A DNA stretch of 64,000 nucleotides, taken from NCBI RefSeq assembly GCF_905475465.1, contig NC_062239.1:4030001-4094000 (forward strand), read 5' to 3'. The DNA is from Pieris napi (taxonomy: Eukaryota; Arthropoda; Insecta; Lepidoptera; Pieridae). A program made the position numbers and the translations under genes. Of the stretch, positions 1-12,478 are shown piece by piece. Under the pieces are notes generated by a model. It was not told the origin of the DNA. It saw only the letters and a list, made by a program, of their open reading frames with translations, and ran no database searches. The stretch's first letter is position 1; every line of letters begins with the position of its first letter.

Positions 1-1075
1 GTGAAGTGTGTAGCAGTGGAGAGGGGAGGGTGTAGCGAATCTCCTCGCGCGTTGTGCGGGGTGTTGCCGGTGATGATTTTTTTTTATTAAAAGCTTTAAT
101 TGATTTAAAAACAGATATTGCATTTACTGATGATGACTGGAGAAATAAAGATACTAAATTATAATATTTATTGGATCTCAATAAATATTGGATGTTATTA
201 AATCTGTCGTCGAGGCGCTATGTTGACGCGATGCAACATTACTTAAAGCTGATGTTTCCCTAAAATTTGCATTAAATGAAATGGATGAAATGAAGACACC
301 ACTAAGTAACATAATGGCAACTGCATTGAGCAAACGATACGCAAAAAAAGACTAACTCAAGCAGCAACACTACAGTACTTGACAAATAAACCTGTTAAAC
401 TTGACAATAAAACTGTTTTTTTATCGGCCTACAGGTGATGAAATGCTAAACGAAATTGTTAATCTGATTAAACGCACAACCAAAAAACAAAATGTACCTC
501 ATGGACCTGCGAGAAATTGACATTCAGTTGTCTACTTTGACAAATGAAGAGGAACTGAACAGACAGTTAAGTCAAGCTGTTGCTACTGATAATACTGCTC
601 CTGAAACTGGATCAGCTTGTCTATCAGACGATTTGCTTACTACTGTGAGGGTAGAAACTAGAAATAGCACTCTTCGAGAATGGCGGAACGCGACAGCGAG
701 AGCGTTCCTCTCTTTTTTTCTAAAGTGGTCAGATGGTCAGAGGGTATGTCTTAACAATGTTGTTTAAATAATGTGACAAATGCATAACTTCTTTTTACTT
801 AATATTCTGAGGAAAAAATAAAGTTTTTTCACTTTTTTAATATTAAAACTGTTTTTGTAATTTGTAAAGTACTGTTTAATTTATTTAAATTCTTCCTCAT
901 CCTTTATATTTTGTATTCATTATAGGAAATCGATATATAAACGCAGATTAGTGCATTTAAAAAAAAATTCAATAAAATGATCGAAATGCTCGAAAAAACC
1001 GGTCTACCCGGGTTTTGATTACTCTTAGACCCGAAAACCCGGGTTTTCAAAATTGAACCGAGTTTCGATGCCCTA
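1..1075 (+). mobile_element. Decayed hAT-like transposon, right end
   Basis: Short pieces of a transposase-like protein lie in changing frames from about 90 to 770. They include the pieces MDEMKTPLSNIMATALSKR near 280-340 and LREIDIQLSTLTNEEELNRQ near 500-565. Stops and frameshifts separate them, so no product is expected. Near 990-1075 there are CCCGGGTTTT-type palindromic motifs, and the segment ends in CGATGCCCTA. That is the reverse complement of TAGGGCATCG, close to the CAGGG start typical of hAT terminal repeats. The left end lies outside the window. The hAT assignment is an inference from the end sequence and the general look of the fragments, so it is tentative. Confidence 0.4.
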
Positions 1076-1627
1076 GACGTAATGACTGTAAAAATATTAT
1101 ATTAGATTAACTCGACGAGTCATACGAATCAATATGTTTGATAACGATGTGATATTAAAATGATGTGACTGGTCCAAAAATGGTTCATATATTTAAAAGA
1201 TATACTAGTGCTAATTACTTATTAACTATGTCATTCATGATTTGTACATCAGTATTTATTGGAAACGATGAACTAATATACCGAATGATAAAGGAACATC
1301 ATAGTGCAATTCAAAACTGAGCTTGGAAGGCACGAATTTTGTTGAAGAATCATAGCCAATGGTTTGGTCAAAGCACCAAGTCATTGTTCAGAAGCACCGC
1401 AACCAAAGTTAAATAATAATATAACAATAATAATTTTATTCATCAGACAAATACAGTCCATTGATTGATTAGTAAGTTAGTAACAATAGTAAAGTAGCCA
1501 TGATGATCGCCAACCTTCGAAAGGAGATGGCATTTTAAAAGGGATCAATTAACATTTACTGTAAAGGCCAACATTGTAAGGAGACTGTCATATATAACCT
1601 AAAAAAATATGACGTTTATCAGGTACT

Positions 1628-2036
1628 AGCTGATCCGGCAAACGCCGTTTTGCCATGTCATTATATCATTTATGGTTATTGTGCCTCACTCGACATAGAT
1701 AGGTATAGTGTGTCGCGGACTTTTTTGTAGATATTTATAAGATCTACAATTACTTAGAACATTTTATGGTTCTATCTTTAATAGTTTAGGCAGGGTACGC
1801 AAAATAAGTAACTTTTTTGGTTGATTTTTTACACCTTGTGTCCGAAAAACCCTAATATCTTACGGAACCCTATTTTTGTTCAAAATTAAATATAGCCTAT
1901 ATTACTCGTGGATAATGTAGCTTTCGAATGGTGAAAGAATTTTTAAAATCGGTCCAGTAGTTTATGAGCCTATTCATTACAATCAAACAAACAAACAAAG
2001 CTTTCCTCTTTATAATATTAGTGTAGATTATAATAT
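1628..2036 (+). repeat. Dispersed repeat beginning ctagctgatccggcaaac
   Basis: The segment starts with ctagctgatccggcaaacg and has a 'gaatttttaaaatcggtccag' type stretch before an AT-rich end. Two other copies lie at 12730-13162 and 40290-40575. This looks like a retroelement 3' piece that is common in Lepidoptera. The exact family is not determined. Confidence 0.5.
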
Positions 2037-2610
2037 TAGTGTAGACAAAAGTCACTTGTGGCAAGTCAAGAATCGAATCCGATACACTAGAAAACACTCT
2101 CTTTAACTGTTTAGCCATGAGATCCTTTACAAACTGTCTTGCATTCCAAAAATATTCAAAACGCAAACTTGTGCAAATTATAAATTACGATACAAGAAAA
2201 CTTTAATATTTTTAATTCCGCGCCGAGTTTCTTTCATTATTAATTAGGAAGCATCTCTTTTCGTACTTATTAATCTAGTTTTTGCTTGGAAGCAGCATTT
2301 TGCTTCGTGAATTTCTTTTCACAGAAATGTCTTTTAGCTTCGATATGCTTTTACTAATAACATTTTTTAAATTATACACTTTAACACATCAAAGAATATC
2401 TTTTATTGAATTCACTTTTCTCTTTTCGCATTTCTCTTTTCAGCAATATACCGAAAAATAAAATAAAAAAATAAATAATATAAATACTGATGTACAAATC
2501 ATATATGACATAGTTAGCAATGATCTTTGGTAGCTCGGCTTCCATAAATATTTAATTAGCGATCAGACCTGTTGAAATCAGATTTATATACGTAATTGTT
2601 ATTATTAATT

Positions 2611-2670
2611 CGCGGCGGTATCACTTAACATTAGGTGAGCCTCCTGCCCGTTTGCCCCCTGTTCTATATA
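2611..2670 (+). repeat. LINE 3'-tail fragment
   Basis: Contains the sequence gcggtatcacttaaca followed by ggtgagcctcctgcccg. The same tail is seen at 15491-15655, 16880-16970, 30395-30488 and 54388-54465, and inverted at 12674-12715, 13266-13320 and 21551-21665. At 15491-15655 the tail directly follows a degraded end of a LINE reverse-transcriptase ORF, which identifies the family type. Confidence 0.55.
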
Positions 2671-4127
2671 AAAAAATATTTTTTAAGTATATACTTGATC
2701 TTTATTTTTTTATCTTTGATTCATTAGTTCATTTAATTTTTCTATTATTGTAATGAATGTTGACGCTTCGGTGGTCGGAGAATTATTGAGATATCTATAA
2801 GAATTTTGTTGGTTAGCAATAGTTATTAAGTATAAAGCATGCTCTGTTTGCCTCTTAAAGGGTTTACATTCAGTTTTTATTCTGTTTTTTATGTTCCTAG
2901 ATAGATGTAAACTTTTATAGTGATGTCCGTTGGCTAACCTTTTTTAAATACATAAATAAATGTTTATATACATAATATTTTTGTGTGTTTGGTTCTTTTG
3001 TAAAGTTCTATGTTTTCAGTTCCAAATGAGTTTTAATTATCTCATGATTACGTTAGTTAAACACTCTTTTGACTAAAGGAATGTGTTATCTCTTTTTGTC
3101 AAAAATCTTTACGATGTATTAAAAAAGACAGATGAGTATGTACTTTGTATAAAAGAATATATTTAGTTCTTATGAATAATGGGTGTATATGCAGACTTTA
3201 TAGCTGTCAGGAAATACGTGAAATTCTTATATATTTTCTTTACAGTGAACGAGTAAAGTAATTTGAATTTCTGAAGGACCATTATTACTATAAATGTTAA
3301 CCGCAACATGAATGAATATGTTAGAAACACAATATTTCACTAGCACACTCCATGCTTTTGTATTAAAATATTATAATGAAAAACCATATATTTTCATACT
3401 TCATGATGTTAAAACTTTATAAATTGCTTTATTTTCGGGTCATTTTCACAGTAATGTATTAAAATAATTAACTTTGAGCTTCTATAATTATATCGAAAAT
3501 AAAGTTGTTTTATGAATGAAATTTCCTTGATTTACGGTAATTGTTCGCCAGCTTTACCTTTGATAAGATAATTTAATGAATAAACTTCCGAATCAAATTA
3601 AGGAAGCATAAAAATAGATTATTTTAAATGTTTGTACTCTGTTCTTATTTATAATTAAATTTAAGAACTAGTAGATTAATTTTGTCCTTATCACTCTCGT
3701 TCTAAATTTTATATAAACTTAAAGGACAAAACATAAAGTAAGTACTATACAGATCTTGTCGAGAATTACAGCTAATTCACAACGCACGTCCAACGAAGGC
3801 GCTAAATATGTTAATAAATTTTATAAATGAACACTAACTGAAAATGTCACGTATAAAATATGAAACTGTAAATTTTCGCTTTAAGTAAATTAAGTTTCTA
3901 AAGTAAATTTCTAAATGTTGCCCTCGTAAACTGTTTACAATGTAGACGTTTTAGCGGGCAATGAACTTTATTGTAATGATTTTAGATGCACCGCAGTACC
4001 TTTTAAATAAACTTTATACATTCTTAAGTTTCATAAAACATTCACTATTCCTTTTCTTCATAAGTGATTAAAACCTTGTAATATTCTTATTAAAAATCTT
4101 TTATAATACCCTAATTAATATTTTATG

Positions 4128-4383
4128 ACTTTACTAATAGCGCTACAACCTTTTTACAACCTGTTCCGTGATCTTTCCTAATAGGCAAGGATGTGATCAA
4201 CCGTCTGTGCCTGACACACACCGTCGCTTTTTTGGATCCGGTTTCCTCACGATGTTTTCCTTTACCGTACGAGCGAGTGTTCAATGTGCTCATAGACCAT
4301 TGTCCATTGGTGCACAGCCGGGGATGGAACCTACGATATGAGAGTCGCACGTTGAAACCACAAGGCCAACACTGCTCATAACT
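4128..4383 (-). repeat. tRNA-derived SINE
   Basis: Read on the minus strand it begins with 'gttggccttgtggtttcaacg', has a tRNA-like head, then a body containing 'ggtaaaggaaaacatcgtg', and ends in 'aaaaaggttgtagcgct'. Related copies occur at 20540, 21955, 29592, 37859, 52794, 57592 and 63886. The tRNA-like head would carry the RNA polymerase III boxes. Confidence 0.7.
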
Positions 4384-4685
4384 AATTTTAAGTGCTGTTA
4401 CTTCTGATGTACCTCATACGTCTCCGTATAAAAATATATACTTGAGTGAGTTATTATTCTATTATAATGACTGAAAATTGAAAAGAAATATAGAGATAGA
4501 AATATCTAGAAATATTGTAGACATTTAATTGTTTTTCAGAAAACCGGTTGACAGATTAAATTTTATTAATAAATCTAGTTGCGAATTTAAATGTTACCTA
4601 CACACGTTACTGTCACTGCTACTACAATTGATTTAAACAAAAGGTAATAATACGTAGTGTTAAGTGGTAATGTATATCATTACAT

Positions 4686-4880
4686 AGTATAAAAAAAGTC
4701 GCTTTCTCTGTCCCTATATCCCTATGTATGCTTAAATCTTTAAAACTACGCAACAGATTTTGATGCGGTTTTATTTAATGGAAAGACTGATTGAAGATGA
4801 AGGTTAATATGTATAATAACATCCATTAAATAGTGGAGAAATACTGTTATTTTTAAGGTTTCTAGTTAAGTTATATGTAA
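4686..4880 (+). repeat. Dispersed repeat (gtcgctttctctgtccctat)
   Basis: The text 'gtcgctttctctgtccctat' followed by 'aactacgcaacagattttgatg' resembles a dispersed repeat seen widely in Lepidoptera. This is from recognition only, and no second copy was found in the window. Confidence 0.35.
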
Positions 4881-6724
4881 GGTATATGCAAAATTGTAAT
4901 GGCCTTTATTCTCTCTAGTCGTAGATTGCAGAACTTTATTGTATCCCCATCTCGTTAGAGTCCATAGATCGCAAAGCTCCCACTCTGGTGATTAGGCATC
5001 GTATTTGCAGCTGTAAAGGTAATTCGAGCATCTCTATTCAGTGTCCCTATTGGATTTCACCAATTACTGTTCGCCTGTTAGTTGAAACGATTTATGCATA
5101 AAAATATTATTCATGTAAATGTTTCTTGTTTGCTGAATTAGGGTTGTATTTGATTCATGTCACGTAATTCTTTTTTTGAATAATGTAGCAGCGATGGTGA
5201 GTTTGCTAAGAGGTATAAACTTTGTTATTGTAAATTTAGTAAAAATTTGTTAAAAATATATTAAATAGAATAGTCGTATTTAATTGGTATAAATCTAAAG
5301 TTTAACATTACATTAACAGAAATTAATTCGTTATCTCGCTTAACTCATGCAAACATCAATAACTTTCAATAATTTTCAATTATTGTTTAAAAAGCTACTT
5401 CTACCTATTTACAATAATATTATATTATAAACTTGAATTTATTATTTACACAGAAATAGGAGTGCGTTTGAGTATATTTCCGTTAAACTTGTCCTCAGAA
5501 CGTGCTAATTCACTTAACGTCATGCAAACTAATAGTAACAATGTCGTGTCATTGAACTCTGTAAAGCCTCCATAATATGCATAGGTCAATGTCCCCATAT
5601 TCTTCTATTTGCCTAAAGATACGTTGCCAAAATGCTAGTATATTTTTATAATGCTTATTGTTATCTAGAATACAAAGGCATAATTTGTGGTTCTCTATCT
5701 ATGTAAAACTGCGGTCATTCTTCATATAAATATACTTCAATATAATGTTTAACATGTATAACGTAGGAGGGTTTAATAAAGATTCCACAAATATGAATCG
5801 AATGAACATGTTCAAAGTTAATTGAAAATTACGTGGGATCTCATTTAATATAGGTTATTACATAGCTGTATGTAAAAGTAATTGCTGCTGCTAAATTACT
5901 CAATAATTGGCTCACTGAACTACTGACTATTTGAATTTCAAACTACTTCAATCAGTAGAGTCATGTGATGAAACTATCGGCCTGTCCGGCTGTACCGGCT
6001 GAAACTCTGTTTTTTTAAATATTGTGACAATAAATGGGGCCTATGTTATTTATACGGACACATTCCCTTGGTGAAAGAATTTAAATAGTTTATGTTGTTT
6101 TTGAGCTTATAGATGACGCACTAATCAAGTTTCAGCAGAGCTCGGATGGAGCTCAAGTTTACGCTGGATAATGAATGTTGTCTTAATTGACCAACAGTAC
6201 CACGTGTCTGGACGAGTTAAAATTTAAAAATATAAAATTTGCCGTCAGCACAAAACTTAACTTAATAAGTTAGCGTAATTTCATTCTAGCTTTGTATTAT
6301 GAAGTTAAATAATTACATCTGCTATAATAGATCAAAGTCAAATATTGTGCTTAATAGAGAAAGAGATAGAAATGTGTCTGTGGGGTGCCACGCGGTCTAT
6401 GGGGATGGGGGGTCAGAGGGGGGTAAAGCAGTGCCGTGAAAGCCTTGCCTCTCACAAAAGCGCACGTTTTCACTACATTGCGTTTGCCTCGGATCTTATT
6501 TCCAATGAATTTTCAGGTGCCGTTAAATGACCTCTGCATCGATCGTTTGAACGGTTAGAACACTGTTTCAATTGGCATTCGTAATAAATGATGCAATATT
6601 GTCTGTGGTTAACGAGTGTGAACCATTTAAATAGAACATTAATATAATTAAGTCGAATATAAGACTGTTGCATTTTTTATTACTAAATATTAAATGTTTT
6701 GTGTATTATTTTTATGTACCTTTT

Positions 6725-6790
6725 TGAAGTTATACTTCTTTAGGCACGTTATGAAAAATTGATGAGAGAGAAATTTTACGATGCGCGCGC
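6725..6790 (+). repeat. Fragment of the gaagttatacttc repeat family
   Basis: Starts with the palindrome gaagttatacttc and continues with 'tttaggcacgttatg'. It matches, in reverse orientation, the two copies at 14571-14605 and 14682-14717, and resembles the ends of the element at 16303-16725. Confidence 0.5.
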
Positions 6791-6853
6791 ACCGTGACAC
6801 AAAATTAACAGAATGAAGTTACACTTAATGTAAAAGAATAATAATAAATAAAT

Positions 6854-8147
6854 AGGGTTTTTCAACAAGAACTTTGTTTTCTAAAACAAAATAAAACAAA
6901 GAATTTAGAGAAAAATGAATAAAATTTTTATTGTATTACAAAGAGAAAAGTTTGGCAATTATGAATGAAAAATGATATCTGGCAAATGTCCACCACGACC
7001 ACGCTGACAGATGTTGATTCTTTCATCAAAATTTTTAATCACTTTTTGGCAAAATGGAGGGTCTATTTCGTTAATGACATCACGGATTTTGAGTTTTAAG
7101 GCTGCAATCGATTCGATTGGCTCCGTATAGACTCTGTCTTTAACATAGCCCCACAAAAAATAATCCAGTGGTGTTAAATCACACGATCTGGCTGGCCACT
7201 TAACAGCTGAATTTCGCGAAATTATGCGCTCGGGAAATTTGGTTTGCAATAAATTGATCGTTTCATTGGCTGTGTGACATGTGGCACCGTCCTGTTGAAA
7301 CCACATGTCAGTGATATCCATGTCATCAATAATAGGCCAAAATTTAGTGGTTAACATCTCGCGATACCGTGATCCATTGACTGTTACCGCATTTCCAGCC
7401 TCATCTTCGAAAAAAAACGGCCCAATCACGCCTCCAGACCACATAGTGCACCACACAGTAACACGTTGAGTATGCAAAGCCTTCTCAATAATTGCTTTAG
7501 GATTTTCAGAAGCCCAAATGCGACAATTTTGCTTGTTGACGTACCCTGACAAATGAAAATGGGCTTCGTCTGAAAAAATGTTTTTTTCAGAAAAACCAGC
7601 AGGTTGTTCCTGAATGAACTGAGCGAATCTGCGGCGATTTGAATGGTCGATCAGCTTTAATTCCTGCACCAGTTGAATCTTGTAAGGCTTCAAAGCCAAA
7701 TCCTTTCGCAAAATTCGCCATGTTGTGCTTTTGGATAACCCCAATTGTTGAGAACGTCGTGAAATTGACAAATTTTGCTCTTCTTCAACACTGTGGCTCA
7801 CGGCGGCGATGTTTTCTGTTGAACGACCCGGTCGAACACGTGTTGGTGTTGGCACATTTTGTACCGAGCCTGTCGACTCAAATTTCGCGACCAAATTCTT
7901 AACAGCGGTCTCAGAAGGACGATTATGCTGGCCGAAAATATCACGAATTTTACGAAATGTAACTTTAACAGAACCACCATTTTTATAGTGGATTTGAATT
8001 ATTTTAATGCGATTTTCGAGCGAAATTGAATTCATTGTAATAATTGCCAAAGCACCTGCTACGAATACCGCCAAAAACTAAATGTCAAAACTATCACGTT
8101 CTCGGTGTTGCCACAATTGAAAAACAAACTTCTTGTTGAAATACCCT
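6854..8147 (-). mobile_element. Complete mariner/Tc1-type transposon
   Basis: A transposase ORF is flanked by terminal inverted repeats. The left end reads agggtttttcaacaagaac. The right end, read in reverse, is agggtatttcaacaagaag. The total of about 1.3 kb is the usual size for this superfamily. Flanking sequence is AT-only (taaataaat on the left, ttatttatt on the right), so the TA target-site duplication cannot be placed exactly. With intact ends and an open ORF, this copy looks young and may still be mobile. Confidence 0.85.
6959..8035 (-). CDS. Mariner/Tc1-superfamily transposase, DD41D spacing, intact
   Basis: The open frame is 371 codons from an upstream Met. I chose the internal Met at codon 14 (MNSISLENRIKII), which starts just before the helix-turn-helix region and gives 358 residues. 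The first third carries two predicted DNA-binding helix-turn-helix parts (about residues 15-60 and 105-125 of the long frame). The catalytic acidic residues are the Asp in FSDEAHFH (D169), the Asp in FQQDGATCH (D262) and the Asp in LTPLDYFLWG (D304). The last two are separated by 41 residues, so this is DD41D and not the DD34D of classical mariner. The DD41D spacing suggests the rosa-like group, but that name is tentative. No stop or frameshift is present. The protein would cut and reinsert the element at TA sites. Confidence 0.9.
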   Translation of the reverse strand: MNSISLENRIKIIQIHYKNGGSVKVTFRKIRDIFGQHNRPSETAVKNLVAKFESTGSVQNVPTPTRVRPGRSTENIAAVSHSVEEEQNLSISRRSQQLGLSKSTTWRILRKDLALKPYKIQLVQELKLIDHSNRRRFAQFIQEQPAGFSEKNIFSDEAHFHLSGYVNKQNCRIWASENPKAIIEKALHTQRVTVWCTMWSGGVIGPFFFEDEAGNAVTVNGSRYREMLTTKFWPIIDDMDITDMWFQQDGATCHTANETINLLQTKFPERIISRNSAVKWPARSCDLTPLDYFLWGYVKDRVYTEPIESIAALKLKIRDVINEIDPPFCQKVIKNFDERINICQRGRGGHLPDIIFHS

Positions 8148-11100
8148 TTATTTATTTATTTAATTTTTTAAATGTAAACTGAACTTTATTGACTATAATG
8201 ACTCCTTTTCCAGTCTTTGATTATTTAATTGTGAATTATCATACTTCTGTACATGCAACGAAGTCTTAATAAATAAAATAAAAATATAGTTGATCGGAAA
8301 ACTTCTTAGTGTTGTCTCCGTTCGTCCGAGGTGGACACGCTTCTTATCAGTCTCTCACATAGGCCTAAAGATCTTCATATGCGATCATTATTATAAAATT
8401 GTGTGATTTTGTAATTTGAGAAATTTATCGCCTATAATAATTGATAGTAAAGATACATTTAGTATGTATTAAAATACGTTGTATTAAGACTTGTATATAT
8501 TCGAATTAAAGCGAAAATTAGTTATACTATTTTAGTCAATTGCTCAGTAGTTAACATAATATAAATTGTTAGCTTATTTAAAAGTTAGCAGATATTAATG
8601 AAACGTGTAATTCTTAAGACGTGGCCAATAAAAATATATCGATTTTAGCAGAAATTCTCCAACAACCTTCTAGTGATTGTATTATATTGTACCAAGATGA
8701 ATAAAGCGCTGTGATAAAACAGAGTCCTATATATGTATTTTTGTATAAAAATCCTTTTAAAGAAACATACTGTTATTTATAACTCCATAATTTTCTATTA
8801 GCTTTGCAGGACGAAAAATGTCCTAAACCCAAAGTCCTTTTAATTTCCCAAGGGTGATATCGGTAGGTAAGTAACGAGATGGGGTGATGCGAAACATATT
8901 TCAGGAAACCGTGTTTTGTTTACGCTTGAAGTACACGACCCCGTTGTCATGGTAACCGCCGGACCGCGTAGTTAAATTTGAAGGAATTTAGAAATGGAAC
9001 GTTGCATATTAAAATCACTTTCGGTGACCGTAGTCGGGGATTTTCGGGAAATTAAGACGCAATTAGATAAACTACTTATTAATAGTTCAAAGTTCAAATC
9101 TTGTTATTTTGCAAATACATTGATCATAAAATCATTCGAGTTTATTACTATTTGTGATTTATTACTATTTATAATAGGACTAATGTGTACAATAGAATAA
9201 ATCTGGTAACATTATTGCTAGGTATTTTTCATATAGATCTAACCTCTCATTAAGACTTTCTACTAATTTCCACGTTTCAGTTTCTTTGAAAGTGTCCCAC
9301 ATTTTTCAACGAGGGACATAAAAGATTCTTTCTGAGTACAAAGTAACACCCATGAAAGCTTAAAGGATCCGAAATGTAAAGACGTAGTAAGTAGTCCAAT
9401 AGTCTAAGATTATGCCGAAGAAAGAAATTTACAAAAGAATTTTGATAAACATTTACCTGTGATATCACGAATGTTAACCTATTCTTGATGCTTTTAGCCG
9501 AAAAATCAATTAAATAATTTGTACGTATGTAATGGTACAATTAAATAGCAGTAAAACCTGCTTTCTTCAGGTACCAACACTGTCGTGCGACGTGCGTGCA
9601 CAATGCAAATTAAAAAAATCGATTGTCTGTAATGTCGCTTTACTGACGATAGTTGAACGTGACAACGTCACAAGAAAATACTGATGGAATGGTTGCATTT
9701 CTCAAAAGTAAATTTTAATTTTATTTGTTTGATAGATATTTTGTATGGAGAGGAGAAGGAAATCACAATTGAATTGATCAAGTTACATTTATTTGTACGC
9801 ATAAATACAATTTGTATGTCAATTTTGAGAGACAGATGTCGAACGCTGCCGAACGCGGAAGCCGATTGTGCCTCTTTGTCGCTCGTTCCGCGCTCTCGCT
9901 TGCACTTTCTTTATGGAACGCCTGAGAGGTAAAGCCGCGCCGTGAGGTAACGCCGCATCGTCATGTTTTTTCGTGCGTGCAGCCGGCTCCATCGAATTAT
10001 AAGACGTTGCCACGTCAAAATGGCCAACAACTGTGTGGTGTAAATGAAAAATTATGTAAGAGGATAACAAAGAACTAATATGATTATAATTAATAATTAC
10101 TATAAGCTAAGAATATATGAGGAAGTTTTTAATGTTGCTACGCTCTTTGACTATTAGCAGGTCATGCGTTGCCTTCAGGCTGGTCGTATAATAGAAGTGC
10201 GGTTTTTATGTCGCGTGTCAGCTGGTGTTGCCGTAATGACGGATGCTACTTGTTAGCATGCCCTGATTGCACTACTCCAAGCTTATCTTTAATAGGATAT
10301 GATACCTAAAGGTATTAATAAGAAGTAAGGGTGTATACAAGGGAAGTAATATACTGACCTATGGGTTTGCACGAAGCTCACTGAAACTCAAAGTTATTCT
10401 GTTTGCGTATTGTCAAAGATTTCACTCGTGCAGCCTAATTCAGTCAGAAGGCTTTGTCAAAGTACTTTTGTTTCACCTAACCTAACCAATACTACCATAG
10501 CACCTAAGACTAAATTGTCCCTAACCTATAGGTCAATGGTCTGAAATAAGTATTACTTTTAAAAAGACAATATGACCTGGAGCAGGATGAACATGACCAT
10601 TGTAGTACATACTGCGTTTTTTCGTGTTAAATGCAGTAACCTAATGATTTACACGTATAAATAATTACAATATTTTTTTTATGCCTAAATATATTCGTAA
10701 TCACTCTAAGCGTCTGTCTAAGAGCTGTTATAATTGTAATAATTTTTGTATAAAAATTATATGAATATTTCAACAAATCTTAATAAACTAGCTCTGAATG
10801 AACGTAACGAAGTTCTAACTTAATTATGTTTTCTGATAAGCAACAAAAATTCGGCTTTTCCGCAAGCAACTCCTAATGAGGATACGGAGAGCCTCGGGCT
10901 ATTCTAATCCCCCTTTGTATGTAACATGTATGATCGTAGCTATATATTTGCTACAGCCTATAAGGATCTATTGTTCGACATTGTACAAGCTAGGCAATCA
11001 TCACTGAACAACGGCTAAAGAAAGAACTTCTAAAGACGATAATGGTCTGTTGAGCAACGATTTCTCATCTAATGAGTCATGAAAAAAGTACGTCTTTAAT

Positions 11101-11515
11101 ACATATTGAAAATTACCGGTTTCATAACTCTATAACTTGGAATAGATATTTCGCTCAATGTTAAATTTTTGACTGTGCGAATTCGAGGTTGCGTCAACGG
11201 CGCTCTGGATATTGAGAGAACTACCTGGAAATTGCAATCAAAAACCTATCTCTATCGCATTTGGAAGTTACAGAGTACTGGCGCAGTTTCTCTCAATTTT
11301 TTTGCGTATTCAGAACATTTAGAGTATTACACCTATACCAGCATTGTAAAATTAGATAACAAGTCCTTTCTTAGGTAAACCAAGCCCCTATACTGACTTA
11401 GATATGAATCGAAAACTGTTCTAAATTATTGCTATCCATAACGTAGATCATGTGTAGATTTGAAAAGATTAAAGTTTAAAGTATGTCACAGAGTAAGTTG
11501 AGCATTCAATTTTAA
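8148..11515. other. Gene-free stretch upstream of the first visible Fur1 exon
   Basis: I searched for an exon encoding the signal peptide and early prodomain of furin (an HGF-NLG type motif before a donor site) and did not recognise one. A GC-rich patch at 9830-9990 gives short overlapping ORFs on both strands without recognisable protein features. Confidence 0.4.
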
Positions 11516-11725
11516 TCTTTATTACCTTGCCCCCTAAATTGTGTTTTCATTGCACAGTATCGTTTACACGTAGACCCATCTGCTAGGCAGCTAAAAGGAT
11601 CCGCCCTTTTGAACTCACAAGAACCCTACTTTAAAATGAATAGTTTTACACGTAAAGCACGACGCGCTGTCAATATACCACAACTACAAAAATTTAGAGA
11701 AATAGTTCAACAACTTGCTATTTAA
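11516..11725 (+). other. Unexplained terminal-exon-like ORF
   Basis: A + strand frame is open from 11516 to a TAA at 11723-11725. An acceptor-like 'ttttcattgcacag' ends at 11557, giving a possible 3' terminal exon of 55 residues from 11558. The peptide begins YRLHVDPSARQLK and ends KFREIVQQLAI. It is charged and lacks the simple-sequence look of random AT-rich frames. I do not recognise the family. It could be the last exon of a neighbouring gene, a nested gene, or a piece of a retrocopy. It is not a furin sequence. Confidence 0.35.
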
Positions 11726-12478
11726 AACATTTTGTGTGTGTCAGCTTTGTTCGATTTTTGAATTATCTCTCATAAAATATGCCATCCCATATCTTGGGCG
11801 TATAAATATAACTAAGGAATCAAAAAAGCTTTTTATTTTATAGATACATACACCTCGTGAAAATATAACATGATTATTTAGCAGTACCTTCTCTTCTTGC
11901 AGCCATATGAATTTTATTCACCTGCTCCTCTTTAAACATTAGCTACAATTTCCATTATGACAGCGTCAAAGGCAGGAATAACCACTGTATATTTTGGGTC
12001 TCCCTTTGTTCTTTATACATTGTATATATTATTCACCCTTCCAGTTATTTTTAAATCTAAGTCTCGAAGGTTTAAATAGATATTCGTTTTCTACGTTATT
12101 TGATGATATTGGAATCTCTTTAACCATATATTAATCGAACATACCAAAGCAAACATTTGTCACCAAAATGTTCTTAGCAATGATTGAAGGTTTCATCAAC
12201 AAAAGCAAAGCCAAAAACCAATAATATCTAGTTTCCGACGGTTAAGCTTTCGCTTAATTCTGAGGTGTAGCATTCAAACCCTATTTGTATAATAATATTC
12301 TTTTCTATTTACATAATTAACACCCCATTCTTCTAGGAATACACAGAAAAATACATACTGCTTTTAAAAACGACAGATAAATGAAACAAATAAAGAAATC
12401 TCAGGTTTCAGACTTAGATTCAAACAGCTCATAATTTTACCATGACATACTCAAATCAATACAAATTTCTCTTTTCAG

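Larger units (their letters stand above)
1076..6853. other. Gene-free stretch with old repeats
   Basis: AT-rich sequence in which I see no convincing exon. It contains the repeat fragments listed separately at 1628-2036, 2611-2670, 4128-4383, 4686-4880 and 6725-6790. A GC-richer patch at 6365-6480 gives a short ORF without recognisable protein features. Confidence 0.5.

Noticed and set aside
492..767. Plus-strand ORF of 91 codons as a host gene
   Set aside because: Its flanks hold related transposase-like pieces in other frames and a hAT-like end at 1075, so it is better explained as a transposon remnant.
6345..6530. Small ORF in a GC-richer patch
   Set aside because: No recognisable domain, no splice or promoter context, and simple Gly/Arg text typical of chance frames.
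7639..7902. Plus-strand ORF of 87 codons
   Set aside because: Antisense shadow of the intact transposase on the minus strand.
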